Assembly: GCF_017115025.1 (NCBI RefSeq)
Contig: NZ_JABXKM010000313.1
Coordinates: forward strand, 1-39,883
Direction of reading: 5' to 3'
Source of the DNA: Nostoc sp. NOS(2021)
GTDB lineage: Bacteria; Cyanobacteriota; Cyanobacteriia; Cyanobacteriales; Nostocaceae
Length of the DNA stretch: 39,883 bases
Of the stretch, positions 6,451 through 14,478 are shown piece after piece. How positions within the stretch are numbered: position 1 is the stretch's first letter; every line of letters begins with the position of its first letter. The notes under the pieces were generated by a model. That model ran no database searches. It was given only the letters and a program-made list of their open reading frames with translations, and was not told the DNA's origin. A program made the translations under genes and the position numbers.

Positions 6451-7683
6451 TTAAGAGACTGCATTCTTTGCCTCTGGTAAGGTGAGAAAATATGCGATCG
6501 CAGCATCCCCTAAACCTTTTGTAGCGATCGCACCAGCACCAGCTGCCACCAAGCTACCGAAACCAGGTATAAATTTTAAGGCAATATCAGCAATACCGAT
6601 CATGCCAAGATTTGCTCCAAGACCTACTCCCCCATTTACAAAAAAGTCTTTGACAGTTTGATCAGAAAACTTCCGTCCACTTAGCCAGCCAATATATGTA
6701 ACCATAAAAGTCTGAATAGTAGCCACTACTGGTATTGCTGCACCTGGAATGGGATTGATAGAAACAAAACTACACAAAGCAGTACAAGCTATAACAGTTG
6801 TTATAGCAACATGGATCTGAAACTTTTTAATATGCGCCATTCGTGCTAATGAGCCACGTATCTCGCTTGGCGTATACTTGATCATTGTTTCCACTAATTC
6901 AGTAATATTCCACCGATGGTCTTCATCAGGAAGAATTAAACCGTTCCTTCCATCTTCATATTCAGCGTATGCAACAGTAGGAACAACATCTATAACACAT
7001 TTGCTTAATCCTTGTCTTACTTTCAAGAAAGCAAAAAAACTTCTAACTTGTTCCTGAACATTGCGATTTTTCCGTTCATTGTCAGTTGGTAAAGAAACTT
7101 GCGGAGGTGCTAATTGATCACACTTTGTCAGAACTCCAATCACAGGTAAATCGCGCCCATACAGTTTCTTAATTTCTCCAACGATTAATTCACAGGCATT
7201 GAGGTCTTCGTCACTCGCACTATGAACATCTGTTGCTTTACACAATAAGAGAATGACATCTGGGCACTTTTTTTTCACAGCTTGCATGATGCTTTCAGAA
7301 GGTGTTTTGGCTGAATCATATTGCCTTGGTGCTTGAGACTCCTGAAAACCTCTTGTGTCTAGAATATGGAGTAAATCACTGCCATTGTGATAATATTTCT
7401 TCCATTCAGCCATGCCTGTTTCTGGTGCTGTATCACTGACTTCTGTAACCTTTAAACCACAAATGGCATTAATGAGAGATGATTTACCGCATCTAGTACG
7501 ACCAATTACCATAACTCGTGGTGGACGTAGCCCTTGGATGACAGAACGTAAATCGTTCAATTTTTCCTGAAATCGCTCTTGAAATGGGATAAATCCTGGG
7601 ATTGAGTTCACAACCTTTAGGAGTTCTGTTGCCAGAAATTCATTACGACTCAGCGCTTCATTATTCTCTTGAAAAGCAGCCAT
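6451..7683 (-). CDS. Membrane-associated GTPase with C-terminal DUF697-like hydrophobic domain
   Basis: 410 residues. The GTPase domain follows a helical N-terminus: G1 GRTRCGKS (61-68), G3 DTRG (109-112), G4 TKCD (186-189). The C-terminal third has hydrophobic segments (about 290-335 and 350-400) with the glycine-rich pattern KFIPGFGSLVAAGAGAIATKGLGDAAIAYF, reminiscent of DUF697/YcjF-type domains that follow Era-like GTPases in some bacteria. It probably acts at the cytoplasmic or thylakoid membrane; its target is unknown. TTGGAG lies 8 bases before the ATG. The gene converges on the J-domain gene with a one-base gap and has no visible terminator of its own. Confidence 0.8.
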   Translation of the reverse strand: MAAFQENNEALSRNEFLATELLKVVNSIPGFIPFQERFQEKLNDLRSVIQGLRPPRVMVIGRTRCGKSSLINAICGLKVTEVSDTAPETGMAEWKKYYHNGSDLLHILDTRGFQESQAPRQYDSAKTPSESIMQAVKKKCPDVILLLCKATDVHSASDEDLNACELIVGEIKKLYGRDLPVIGVLTKCDQLAPPQVSLPTDNERKNRNVQEQVRSFFAFLKVRQGLSKCVIDVVPTVAYAEYEDGRNGLILPDEDHRWNITELVETMIKYTPSEIRGSLARMAHIKKFQIHVAITTVIACTALCSFVSINPIPGAAIPVVATIQTFMVTYIGWLSGRKFSDQTVKDFFVNGGVGLGANLGMIGIADIALKFIPGFGSLVAAGAGAIATKGLGDAAIAYFLTLPEAKNAVS

Positions 7684-7816
7684 ATTTCAAACTCCAAGTT
7701 TGACGAGCATTTTTCTTCGTATATTATTCCCAATACTTCGGACAGAATTAAGTATGGTAAAATCGCTGAAACTCTGACCAGCCGTAGAACGGGATATTTT
7801 TTTCAACATTGGGTTT

Positions 7817-7996
7817 AAGAGGCTGTTTGTAAAGTATCAGTTTATACTAGCCCTGGCGACTAGAAGTCGCGGCTACACAGACAAAACCTGCCTCCGCAGG
7901 TTAAAAACCCTTCATTTTTTCTTAGTCCACGGAGGTGAACTTTGTTTGTGTAGTAGCGAATTCTATTCGCCCAATACTTTTAAAACATCCTCTAAG
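7817..7996. repeat. MITE-like long palindrome (family with TTAGAGG.TGTTT ends)
   Basis: The 5' half can be aligned along its whole length with the reverse complement of the 3' half. Outer arms are AAGAGGCTGTTTGTAAAGTAT and its inverted copy ending at 7996. Next come GGCGACTAGAAGTCGC and its inverted copy ending at 7971, then a CTACACA.ACAAA arm and a CCTCCG arm. It would fold into one long stem. The ends match those of the element at 17384-17553. It fills most of the 482-base gap before 8166; no gene is seen there. Confidence 0.65.
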
Positions 7997-8165
7997 TTAA
8001 TCTTTAAAAAATGCGTCGTTTTTGCCAGAGAATACCCTGTAAGGCTTTCGGTATCGTTCTAAAATTGTCCGAAGTATTGATTCCCCTAACCACTGACAGA
8101 GAAATTAGTTTATTCTGGAGACAGAAAAAGATTAAGAAATTTTCAATTCTGCTCCCAGTGTACTC

Positions 8166-9038
8166 ATGCAATGTATTGTTAATCGCCGCGCCCAGTTTTC
8201 GGCAAGTCATCGCTATTGGTTGCCAGAACTGAGTGAAGCCGAGAATATTGAGAACTTTGGTGCTTGCTCTAGATTTCCGGGACACGGACATAACTATGTC
8301 TTATTCATCTCCCTAGCCGGGGAATTGGATGAATATGGCATGGTGCTGAACTTGTCTGATGTGAAACACGTAATTAAACGGGAAATTACCAGTCAATTGG
8401 ACTTTTCTTATCTCAACGATGTGTGGGCAGAATTTCAACAAACTCTGCCCACCACTGAGAATATTGCACGGATTATCTGGCAGAGGTTAGTACCACATTT
8501 GCCTATAGTCCGTGTGCAGTTATTTGAACATCCTGAACTTTGGGCAGATTATATGGGAAACGCAATGGAAGCCTACCTCACCATCAGTACTCACTTTAGC
8601 GCTGCCCATCGGCTAGCTCATCCTAACCTCAGTAACGAAGAAAACACTGAGATTTATGGTAAGTGCGCTCGTCCCAACGGTCACGGACACAACTATCATC
8701 TAGAAGTCACTGTCAAAGGGAAAATTGACCCACGCACCGGCATGATTATTGATTTAGTTGCCCTGAATCAAGTGGTAGAAGATTATGTAATCGAACCATT
8801 CGATCACACCTTTTTAAACAAAGATATTCCCCACTTTGCCGAAGTTGTGCCGACTGCTGAGAATATCGCACTTTACATTAGTAATTTACTGCGATCGCCT
8901 ATTCAGGAATTGGGAGCTAAACTTTATAAAGTAAAATTGATTGAAAGTCCTAATAACTCCTGCGAAATCTACTGCACGGAGTCAGAATCAACTTCAGCCA
9001 GCGCATCCGTGAATCAGCCAGTATTGGCACGAGTTTAG
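8166..9038 (+). CDS. Tandem-domain QueD/PTPS family protein (6-carboxytetrahydropterin synthase-like)
   Basis: 290 residues containing two complete PTPS/QueD folds in one chain. Domain 1 (about 1-130) has His15, Cys34 and zinc ligands His40/His42 in GHGHNY. Domain 2 (about 135-268) has His148, Cys167 and His173/His175 in the same motif. Domain 2 keeps the Asp-His pair (Asp213-His214 in EPFDHTFLNK). Domain 1 has Asp79-Phe80 (QLDFSYLND), so the catalytic histidine is missing there. QueD converts dihydroneopterin triphosphate to a 6-carboxy or 6-pyruvoyl pterin for queuosine or pterin synthesis. A two-domain form is known to me from related cyanobacteria. Domain 1 may be structural or have altered activity (inference). 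There is no clear Shine-Dalgarno before ATG 8166. Confidence 0.87.
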   Translation: MQCIVNRRAQFSASHRYWLPELSEAENIENFGACSRFPGHGHNYVLFISLAGELDEYGMVLNLSDVKHVIKREITSQLDFSYLNDVWAEFQQTLPTTENIARIIWQRLVPHLPIVRVQLFEHPELWADYMGNAMEAYLTISTHFSAAHRLAHPNLSNEENTEIYGKCARPNGHGHNYHLEVTVKGKIDPRTGMIIDLVALNQVVEDYVIEPFDHTFLNKDIPHFAEVVPTAENIALYISNLLRSPIQELGAKLYKVKLIESPNNSCEIYCTESESTSASASVNQPVLARV

Positions 9039-9072
9039 GTAATTGGAAACTTAGGCATAGGACATAAGGCCG

Positions 9073-9417
9073 TGTGCAACTTTCTTTCAAACCTAACCCC
9101 CAACCCCTTCCCTACAAGGCTATGCGTTACCCACATCTTTCTTTACAATCTTGAAACCCATGTTCTATAACCGTCTTAGACACTGAGAATTTAGGCATAC
9201 TTGACAAATTCGCTTTTAATCTTCTCGCTAAAACTGCGTTTTTATTGAGAATGAACAACGAACGAATCTGGGTTATAAAAACCTGAGTCAATACTCTCGC
9301 AAATGTTAAGAAAGATCCGGGTAATGGATAGCCTACAAGGGAAGGGGAGCAAGAATTAAAGTCTCTCTCCCTGTGGGGGAGAGGAATGGAAGCGGGGTTC
9401 TAAGAATAAGTTGCACA
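9073..9417. repeat. Large palindromic MITE-like element with TGTGCAACTT ends
   Basis: TGTGCAACTT at 9073-9082 is inverted perfectly at 9408-9417. Inside, CCCCTTCCCTACAAGGCTAT and ATCTTTCTT on the left pair with the inverted copies AAGAAAGAT and ATAGCCTACAAGGGAAGGGG on the right. A third pair lies near the centre (TTGAAACCCA.GTTCTATAA). It is 345 bp with no ORF, consistent with a non-autonomous transposable element. The left and right flanks show no convincing target duplication. Confidence 0.65.
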
Positions 9418-9443
9418 TCGCTTGACATAGGAATTTATCGCAT

Positions 9444-9506
9444 CCCAATGCCCAATGCCCAATGCCCAATGCCCAATGCCCAATGCCCAATGCCCAATTC
9501 CCAATG
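9444..9506. repeat. Heptamer tandem repeat, CCCAATG x 9
   Basis: Seven perfect CCCAATG units (9444-9492), then CCCAATT and CCCAATG. It ends 5 bases from the stop codon of the Uma2 gene. It belongs to the short tandemly repeated repeats known from heterocystous cyanobacteria. Confidence 0.9.
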
Positions 9507-9511
9507 CCCAG

Positions 9512-10069
9512 CTAGAAAAGTTTACTAACTAAACAGTTAAAACCAGGTAACAAAGGACTTGTCAGTTCATCTTGACTAAATAAAGTAACTGCTAACTTTA
9601 ATGCAGCCTGCTCACGACGATAAACTTCAACTTTCTTCTGTATAGAATCGCAAATCCAATATTCTTGAACCCCTTGCACTGAGTACAGCTTTAGCTTTAT
9701 TTCCTTATCGCGTTTCTCGTTTTTTTCGCCCGGTGACAGAACCTCTACTACTAACTCTGGTGCGCCCGTAAGGTGTCCAGCCTCATCTAGCAAGTTTTTT
9801 AACCGTTCATGACTTGCCCACACCACATCAGGGATCACATTGTCAGAATCTGAGAAAATAATTCCAGGTGCGATCGCAGCCTGACCTAAACCAGTTCCAT
9901 CTGACCAAATCTTAAGAACTGTAACAATATTGCCACAACTTGATTGATGATCCCAACTAGGTGATTTAGTCACAAATAGTTCTCCATCAATAATCTCATA
10001 GCGATTTCTGCGATCGCCAGCAAAGAACTCTAGGTCAGCAGTCGTCCAACGCACTGGAGTTGTTTGCAT
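9512..10069 (-). CDS. Uma2 family (DUF820) putative endonuclease-like protein
   Basis: 185 residues. The family layout is complete: an N-terminal helix and YEIIDGELF, NVIPDVVWAS, then the PD-(D/E)xK core APELVVEVLSPG followed by KIKLKLY-like basic helix residues and GVQEYWICD. Uma2 proteins are very abundant in cyanobacteria and adopt a restriction-endonuclease fold; their biological role is not established. AGGGGG lies 5 bases before the ATG. The gene is single and ends against a heptamer array. Confidence 0.88.
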   Translation of the reverse strand: MQTTPVRWTTADLEFFAGDRRNRYEIIDGELFVTKSPSWDHQSSCGNIVTVLKIWSDGTGLGQAAIAPGIIFSDSDNVIPDVVWASHERLKNLLDEAGHLTGAPELVVEVLSPGEKNEKRDKEIKLKLYSVQGVQEYWICDSIQKKVEVYRREQAALKLAVTLFSQDELTSPLLPGFNCLVSKLF

Positions 10070-10102
10070 AGAAACCCCCTAGCATTTTCTTAAATCATAC
10101 TT

Positions 10103-11071
10103 TTAAAAATACCGACGACGGGCGGAATGTCGCAAATAGCGATAAATGCCCCACGCTAAAACTCCAAAAAAGAGATTTAGCAAAAACCGAGTAAGTATAA
10201 ACCACAAAATATCACTGTCAAAAAGCTTCGACGGACTCAAGGGACTAATTTTCCTGGCTAAGAGAAACATCCCAAAAATAGCATTTCCACCCAGCACGAG
10301 GGCAAACAGTACTAAACTCCTCTGCCAGTAACGGCGCTGGGGTGTACGATCAGAGATCAGGGTAATGGCGGGTTTGCCTTGTACTTTTCGCAGTAATTGT
10401 TCCAGTCGCCAAAACATCCACAACAGAAACGGAAATAAACCATAGCTAAGGAAACGTAGGGGTAGTGAGTAACGCCAAGCACTAGATAGGACATTAATTA
10501 GGGCATGACAGATTACAGAATTTAGCCAAGCCCTAAAAATGAAATTCCTGTCTCGATTTAACCGAGTGTGGGAGGAAATATAAATTCCCAAGGCATATCC
10601 CCAAGGTGCAGAGAACATGGCGTGGACTGGCGTACCGATAGTACGGTCAAGAATTGATGCGGTACCGTGGAAAAGGTAAATCCAATTCTCTTCGGCAGTG
10701 AATCCAAGGGCAACGGCTATAGTGAAGAGGAAAACGGTAGAGTGAAGTAATCGATACCGGCGTTGCAAATAGCAGGTTGGGACAACAACTGCTGCCAATT
10801 TGCAGCCTTCTTCAATTGAACCTACTTCCATAAGCTGCCGCAAGGCTACACCAGGAAGCCAACGTTTGATCTGTTGCCAGTCTAGAAAAGAGTTGGCTAC
10901 AATTTCAAAAATCCATTCGAGGCTAAGGGCTAAGATCCCAGATATTGCGCCGATGATAAAGAACATCAGCAACTTTAACATCGGTGGGGCAAATGGCACC
11001 CGACAGTAGTAGTAGCCTAGCAGCAGCAACGGTGGTATTGCTGCCCACAGCAGTAGAGAAAAATCAACCAC
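10103..11071 (-). CDS. PrsW-like intramembrane protease family protein
   Basis: 322 residues with about eight hydrophobic segments. Conserved PrsW-type motifs lie in or next to membrane helices: SIEEGCK (Glu87, Glu88, Lys91), GFTAEENW (Glu127, Glu128, Asn129), a His at 150 in TPVHAMFSAPWGYALG, and CHALINVL (His189, Asn193). These form the putative metal or catalytic site of the PrsW/CPBP superfamily, which in Bacillus cleaves an anti-sigma factor. No substrate is visible here. The start overlaps the end of the upstream methyltransferase gene by 8 bases, so the two are translationally coupled. Confidence 0.82.
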   Translation of the reverse strand: MVDFSLLLWAAIPPLLLLGYYYCRVPFAPPMLKLLMFFIIGAISGILALSLEWIFEIVANSFLDWQQIKRWLPGVALRQLMEVGSIEEGCKLAAVVVPTCYLQRRYRLLHSTVFLFTIAVALGFTAEENWIYLFHGTASILDRTIGTPVHAMFSAPWGYALGIYISSHTRLNRDRNFIFRAWLNSVICHALINVLSSAWRYSLPLRFLSYGLFPFLLWMFWRLEQLLRKVQGKPAITLISDRTPQRRYWQRSLVLFALVLGGNAIFGMFLLARKISPLSPSKLFDSDILWFILTRFLLNLFFGVLAWGIYRYLRHSARRRYF

Positions 11072-11984
11072 TCACCTGAGCGATCGCTGTGCGGTGACGG
11101 TGGGTATTGTTAGTGATAGTGGGAGTTTGGAAACCTGCTTCAACAATAGTTCGCTCAATGTCCAAAGCGAAATATTCATCTAAATACGGTTCAGTACTTT
11201 TGAGCAACGTCAAAATGTAAGCTGGCATTTTCTGGTAAACTTCAGAATTCGGGTTCATGTCCATGATTGCCAAATAGCCACCCGGACGCAGCACACGCCG
11301 CATTTCAGCTAAAATCTGTCGGGTTGCCGACTGGGGTAATTCGTGGCACATCAGGAAAATGGAGACTAAATCAAAGGAGGCATCTGGTAGCCCAGTAGAT
11401 TCAGCTTGGGCATGAAGCCAGTTTATTTTAGCTTGACGTTGTTGGGCGCGGTAATTGGCAACAGCTAAGAAGTAGGGAGATAAGTCCAAGCCTGTAATTT
11501 TGGCATGGGGATAAATTTCTTGCATGGTAAATGTACTCAAACCCACACCACATGCCAAATCTAGGATGTCTTGGGGTTGATTGGGGATTTGCGCTTTCAG
11601 GATATCGTGGTAACTTTGGCGCAGTTTAGCATCTCCTTGCGCTCCAGCATCCTGCCAGATTCCGGCATGGACAGTACGAGCAGCAACTTCTAGCTCCCAA
11701 GCGGCTTTCCAACTGAGGTCTCCACCTTCGTAGGCATGGAATGAGGTGAGGTAGTAATCAGGGTAGGAAAGCTGAGGATTTTCTACTTGAGCTAGATCAG
11801 CCTTCCAATCACGTGCCTGTAGTGTTTCGACTTCTTGCGTCCAAGGTACACCAATTCTCTCGGCACGTTTAATCATCATTTGTCTAGCTTGATGCTTGGC
11901 TAGGTTAGCTAAAGGCTGGATTGCCAATATACCATTCACCAAGCGGGAAGCTAAACCAGGATTAGTGTTTACAGCAGCGGTCAT
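11064..11984 (-). CDS. Class I SAM-dependent methyltransferase
   Basis: 306 residues. After a helical N-terminal region (1-135) comes a Rossmann-type domain: motif I ILDLACGVGLSTF (DLACGVG at 142-148), the acidic end of strand 2 in ITGLDLS, motif III around SFDLVSIFLMCHELP, and LRPGGYLAIMDMNPNSEVY. This pattern resembles UbiE/Coq5-type small-molecule methyltransferases. The substrate is unknown. It forms a two-gene operon with the PrsW-like gene (8-base overlap). No Shine-Dalgarno is obvious before the ATG. Confidence 0.85.
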   Translation of the reverse strand: MTAAVNTNPGLASRLVNGILAIQPLANLAKHQARQMMIKRAERIGVPWTQEVETLQARDWKADLAQVENPQLSYPDYYLTSFHAYEGGDLSWKAAWELEVAARTVHAGIWQDAGAQGDAKLRQSYHDILKAQIPNQPQDILDLACGVGLSTFTMQEIYPHAKITGLDLSPYFLAVANYRAQQRQAKINWLHAQAESTGLPDASFDLVSIFLMCHELPQSATRQILAEMRRVLRPGGYLAIMDMNPNSEVYQKMPAYILTLLKSTEPYLDEYFALDIERTIVEAGFQTPTITNNTHRHRTAIAQVSG

Positions 11985-12085
11985 AAATTAATTCGCGTTC
12001 AACAGCCTTTTCTACTTATGACATACTTGCTGGACGGCAGTCTAGAAATGAATTGAATTGTATAAGTGGGGAGTGGGGAGAAATC

Positions 12086-12118
12086 AATTCAAAATTCAAA
12101 ATTCAAAATTCAAAATTG
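12086..12118. repeat. Heptamer repeat AATTCAA x 4
   Basis: Four perfect AATTCAA units and a partial fifth. The flanking GTGGGGAGTGGGGAGAAATC just before it recurs in inverse orientation after the related array at 31326, so array and flank move as one unit. Confidence 0.8.
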
Positions 12119-12142
12119 TACCCTTACAGGGAAGCAAGCTAC

Positions 12143-12163
12143 GCGCAGCGTCTCGTAGAGAAG
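12143..12163. repeat. Third copy of the GCGCAGC.TCTCGTAGAGAAG repeat
   Basis: 20 of 21 bases match the repeat at 654-674, whose exact inverse also lies at 17126-17150. Confidence 0.6.
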
Positions 12164-12217
12164 AAAAAGACTGGGGAAGATGAGGGAGTAGGAGATAAGG
12201 CAGACAAGAGGAATAAT

Positions 12218-12239
12218 CAATGCCCAATGCCCAATGCCC
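12218..12239. repeat. Heptamer repeat CAATGCC x 3 touching a stop codon
   Basis: Three units run directly into the TAG stop (reverse complement at 12239-12241) of the DUF3352 gene. Confidence 0.75.
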
Positions 12240-13918
12240 TATTTTGTAGTGGGTTTGAGAGCTAACAACATTTCCAATTCACTGGTGGATTTATCGAGGC
12301 TAGTAGCGGTAACACCAAAACCACGAATGGAACCCAGGATGGTGATAGTATCGGCGTTAGACGAGATCAAACTATTGATCAGGGGCAAAGTTTTAGTTTT
12401 ATCCATATCTAGGTAGAAATAGCCACCGTTGGGCTTTTGCAAAGAACCAGTAACGGCTTTGAAGGTGTCGCTATTGTCGAGAGATGGATTCTTGCGAGCG
12501 GCAACTACTTCAGCAATTGGGCCACCAACAGCTACAAATACAGTATCTTGATCCAGCCAACCATGCGCCAATAAAGCTCCTTGTCGGGGGATTTGCCATT
12601 CAGTTACGTCTTTACCACCAATATTTCTGTTGGCGATGTTAATTTTTTGGGTTTTGGCGAGGGTATCCAATTTTGTCAAGGTGGCTTCGGCAGTTTTGCG
12701 ATCGCTAGTATCAAATACTAAAGCACCCCCAAAACCAACACTCGCTAATACCCCTTGATTTGATGGAATCGCACCAAAGGCGAATTCCCCATTCATCCAG
12801 CCAAAAATATCCTTATCCAGGTCAATATTGACAAATTTCAGTTGCGATCGCGCTTGTTCCAGAGCTTGCTTCATTTCTGGATAATCTTTTGACTGTTCTA
12901 CTAGCGCTTCCCAGCCACGGCTGATGCCATTTCCGCTAATCAGAGCAAAGGTATCAGTGGGAAATTGCCCGACTATTTTTCCCGGACTTGATTGATACTG
13001 AAATTTATTTAGTTGCGGATCTAAATTGGCGATCGCTTTTACCCGCACTCCCGCATCATCAACACCAATACCCGCCACCACAGATTTTATCTGCTTAAGT
13101 TGCGTCAGGGCTTGTGGAGGTAACTGCTTTGCCTGCGGATTTGCGGCTGCTAATTGCTGTACCATCCCTGCATAGTCTGGTACATAAATTTGAGCAAGGC
13201 TGTTTTTTACATCCACTCCTTTGCTGAGAATGCTACCGGCACCTTCTTTACTGGCAAAAGAAGACTGTCCCTTAAAGGTGTCAATTGCTTGTTCTACAGC
13301 TTGCTTTTCCGGGGCTAATACCAAGTGACTATTATTTAAAACTACGCTATATGTCGGCTTGCCATTTTGTGTAGTTTCGATAATTTTTTGACCTTGGTAG
13401 TCAGATTCCTGGAATTTCGCCCCTTTTTCTGACTTCAATTTGTTAGCAAAATTCAAGGCACTGAGTTTGTCCTTGATTCCCACTACTATCAAGATATTCG
13501 GTTTCTGCTGTAAATTTGTTGGTACATTAGGTGCCCCAGACGGCACGTTTAACTGCGCCGGTTTCACAGGATTTGGTAGCAGTACAGCAATCATGACACC
13601 ACCAGCCCAAGGCTTTATGTCTTTTTCATAAGAAACGTTACTTTCACTGAACATTTGCTTATTGAAATTTTCCAGACCTTTTGCCACTAACTTTTGTGCT
13701 TCTGGAGTGCCAAACTGCTGTAACTTTGCCCAAACTTCAGGGTCAGTAGTAATATAAGTTGCCATCAATGCTGTTGAAGGTACTACTTTAGCACTACCTA
13801 GAGCGTCTGAACTACCTCCTGATGGGCCTTTAAAATACGTATAAGCCGCTATACTTCCTGCTACAACTACAGCGACACCAACAGCAGGAATGAAAAACTT
13901 TGATTTACTTTCAGGCAT
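12239..13918 (-). CDS. DUF3352 domain-containing membrane-anchored protein
   Basis: 559 residues with one N-terminal transmembrane helix (about residues 8-29: FIPAVGVAVVVAGSIAAYTYF) and a large soluble part, so it is probably anchored with the bulk outside the cytoplasm. The sequence (SALGSAKVVPSTALMATYI near the start, FALISGNGISRGWEALVEQSKDYP in the middle, GGYFYLDMDKTKTLPL near the end) is that of the cyanobacterial DUF3352 family, whose function is unknown. The region after the helix is lysine- and glutamine-rich with a repeated alpha/beta layout. AGAGG lies upstream of the ATG with loose spacing. The gene diverges from the aminopeptidase gene. Confidence 0.85.
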   Translation of the reverse strand: MPESKSKFFIPAVGVAVVVAGSIAAYTYFKGPSGGSSDALGSAKVVPSTALMATYITTDPEVWAKLQQFGTPEAQKLVAKGLENFNKQMFSESNVSYEKDIKPWAGGVMIAVLLPNPVKPAQLNVPSGAPNVPTNLQQKPNILIVVGIKDKLSALNFANKLKSEKGAKFQESDYQGQKIIETTQNGKPTYSVVLNNSHLVLAPEKQAVEQAIDTFKGQSSFASKEGAGSILSKGVDVKNSLAQIYVPDYAGMVQQLAAANPQAKQLPPQALTQLKQIKSVVAGIGVDDAGVRVKAIANLDPQLNKFQYQSSPGKIVGQFPTDTFALISGNGISRGWEALVEQSKDYPEMKQALEQARSQLKFVNIDLDKDIFGWMNGEFAFGAIPSNQGVLASVGFGGALVFDTSDRKTAEATLTKLDTLAKTQKINIANRNIGGKDVTEWQIPRQGALLAHGWLDQDTVFVAVGGPIAEVVAARKNPSLDNSDTFKAVTGSLQKPNGGYFYLDMDKTKTLPLINSLISSNADTITILGSIRGFGVTATSLDKSTSELEMLLALKPTTK

Positions 13919-14478
13919 CTTATTATCTATCCTCTTTTGCTCAGATTGTCACCGATATTTATACAAGTGTCATTGTAGAGTTTTCGGATTTATCAATAAT
14001 TTCCGCTCATTGATCGGTATTTACTGATAAAATTAGTAGTCCTATAAGTTAGCAAGTCTAAAATTATTCTCAAAAATACTTCAAAAGGATGATGGGCAAA
14101 TCTGCAAATGATATGCTGTTCATCTCAAACAAAATAGCGTGTTCAGCAACAGCAAGCTATCCTAAAGTTATAAAAATAATTAGGAGTATTTGTACTTAAT
14201 GAGAATCTATCGAGGTGCAAGAGACTCTTGACCCGGTGACAAAAAAGTGAAAAAGATCAGGAAAAGTAAATGCGGGAGGGATATGGAAAAAAGTCCAAGG
14301 ATCGGCAGCCGACCTTCGGAAATTCGGGTGAGATTAATTTCAATCCCCCAATCCCAAAGGGGAATCCTCCCCGCCATACAGCCCTGTTGATTTGGGAAAT
14401 ACATTTAGACACCGCTATTTTGCTTAACTACATCCAGCCAAGCCAGACTTTTCAGGATTACAAGGTCAGTAAGGATCA
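13919..14478. other. Divergent intergenic region between DUF3352 and the aminopeptidase
   Basis: 560 bases, AT-rich in the first half, that must hold promoters for both flanking genes. A ten-codon ORF behind AGGAG (near 14182) is too short to support. No repeat array or structured element is evident. Confidence 0.4.

Noticed and set aside
8004..8291. Overlapping ORFs on both strands before the QueD-like gene
   Set aside because: They have low-complexity composition, no ribosome site and overlap a clear gene start.
9444..9506. CRISPR-like array
   Set aside because: The units are 7 bp with no spacers; this is a simple tandem repeat.
14199..14231. Ten-codon ORF behind AGGAG (MRIYRGARDS)
   Set aside because: It is too short, the spacing to AGGAG is 12 bases and there is no match to PatS/PatX-type peptide endings.
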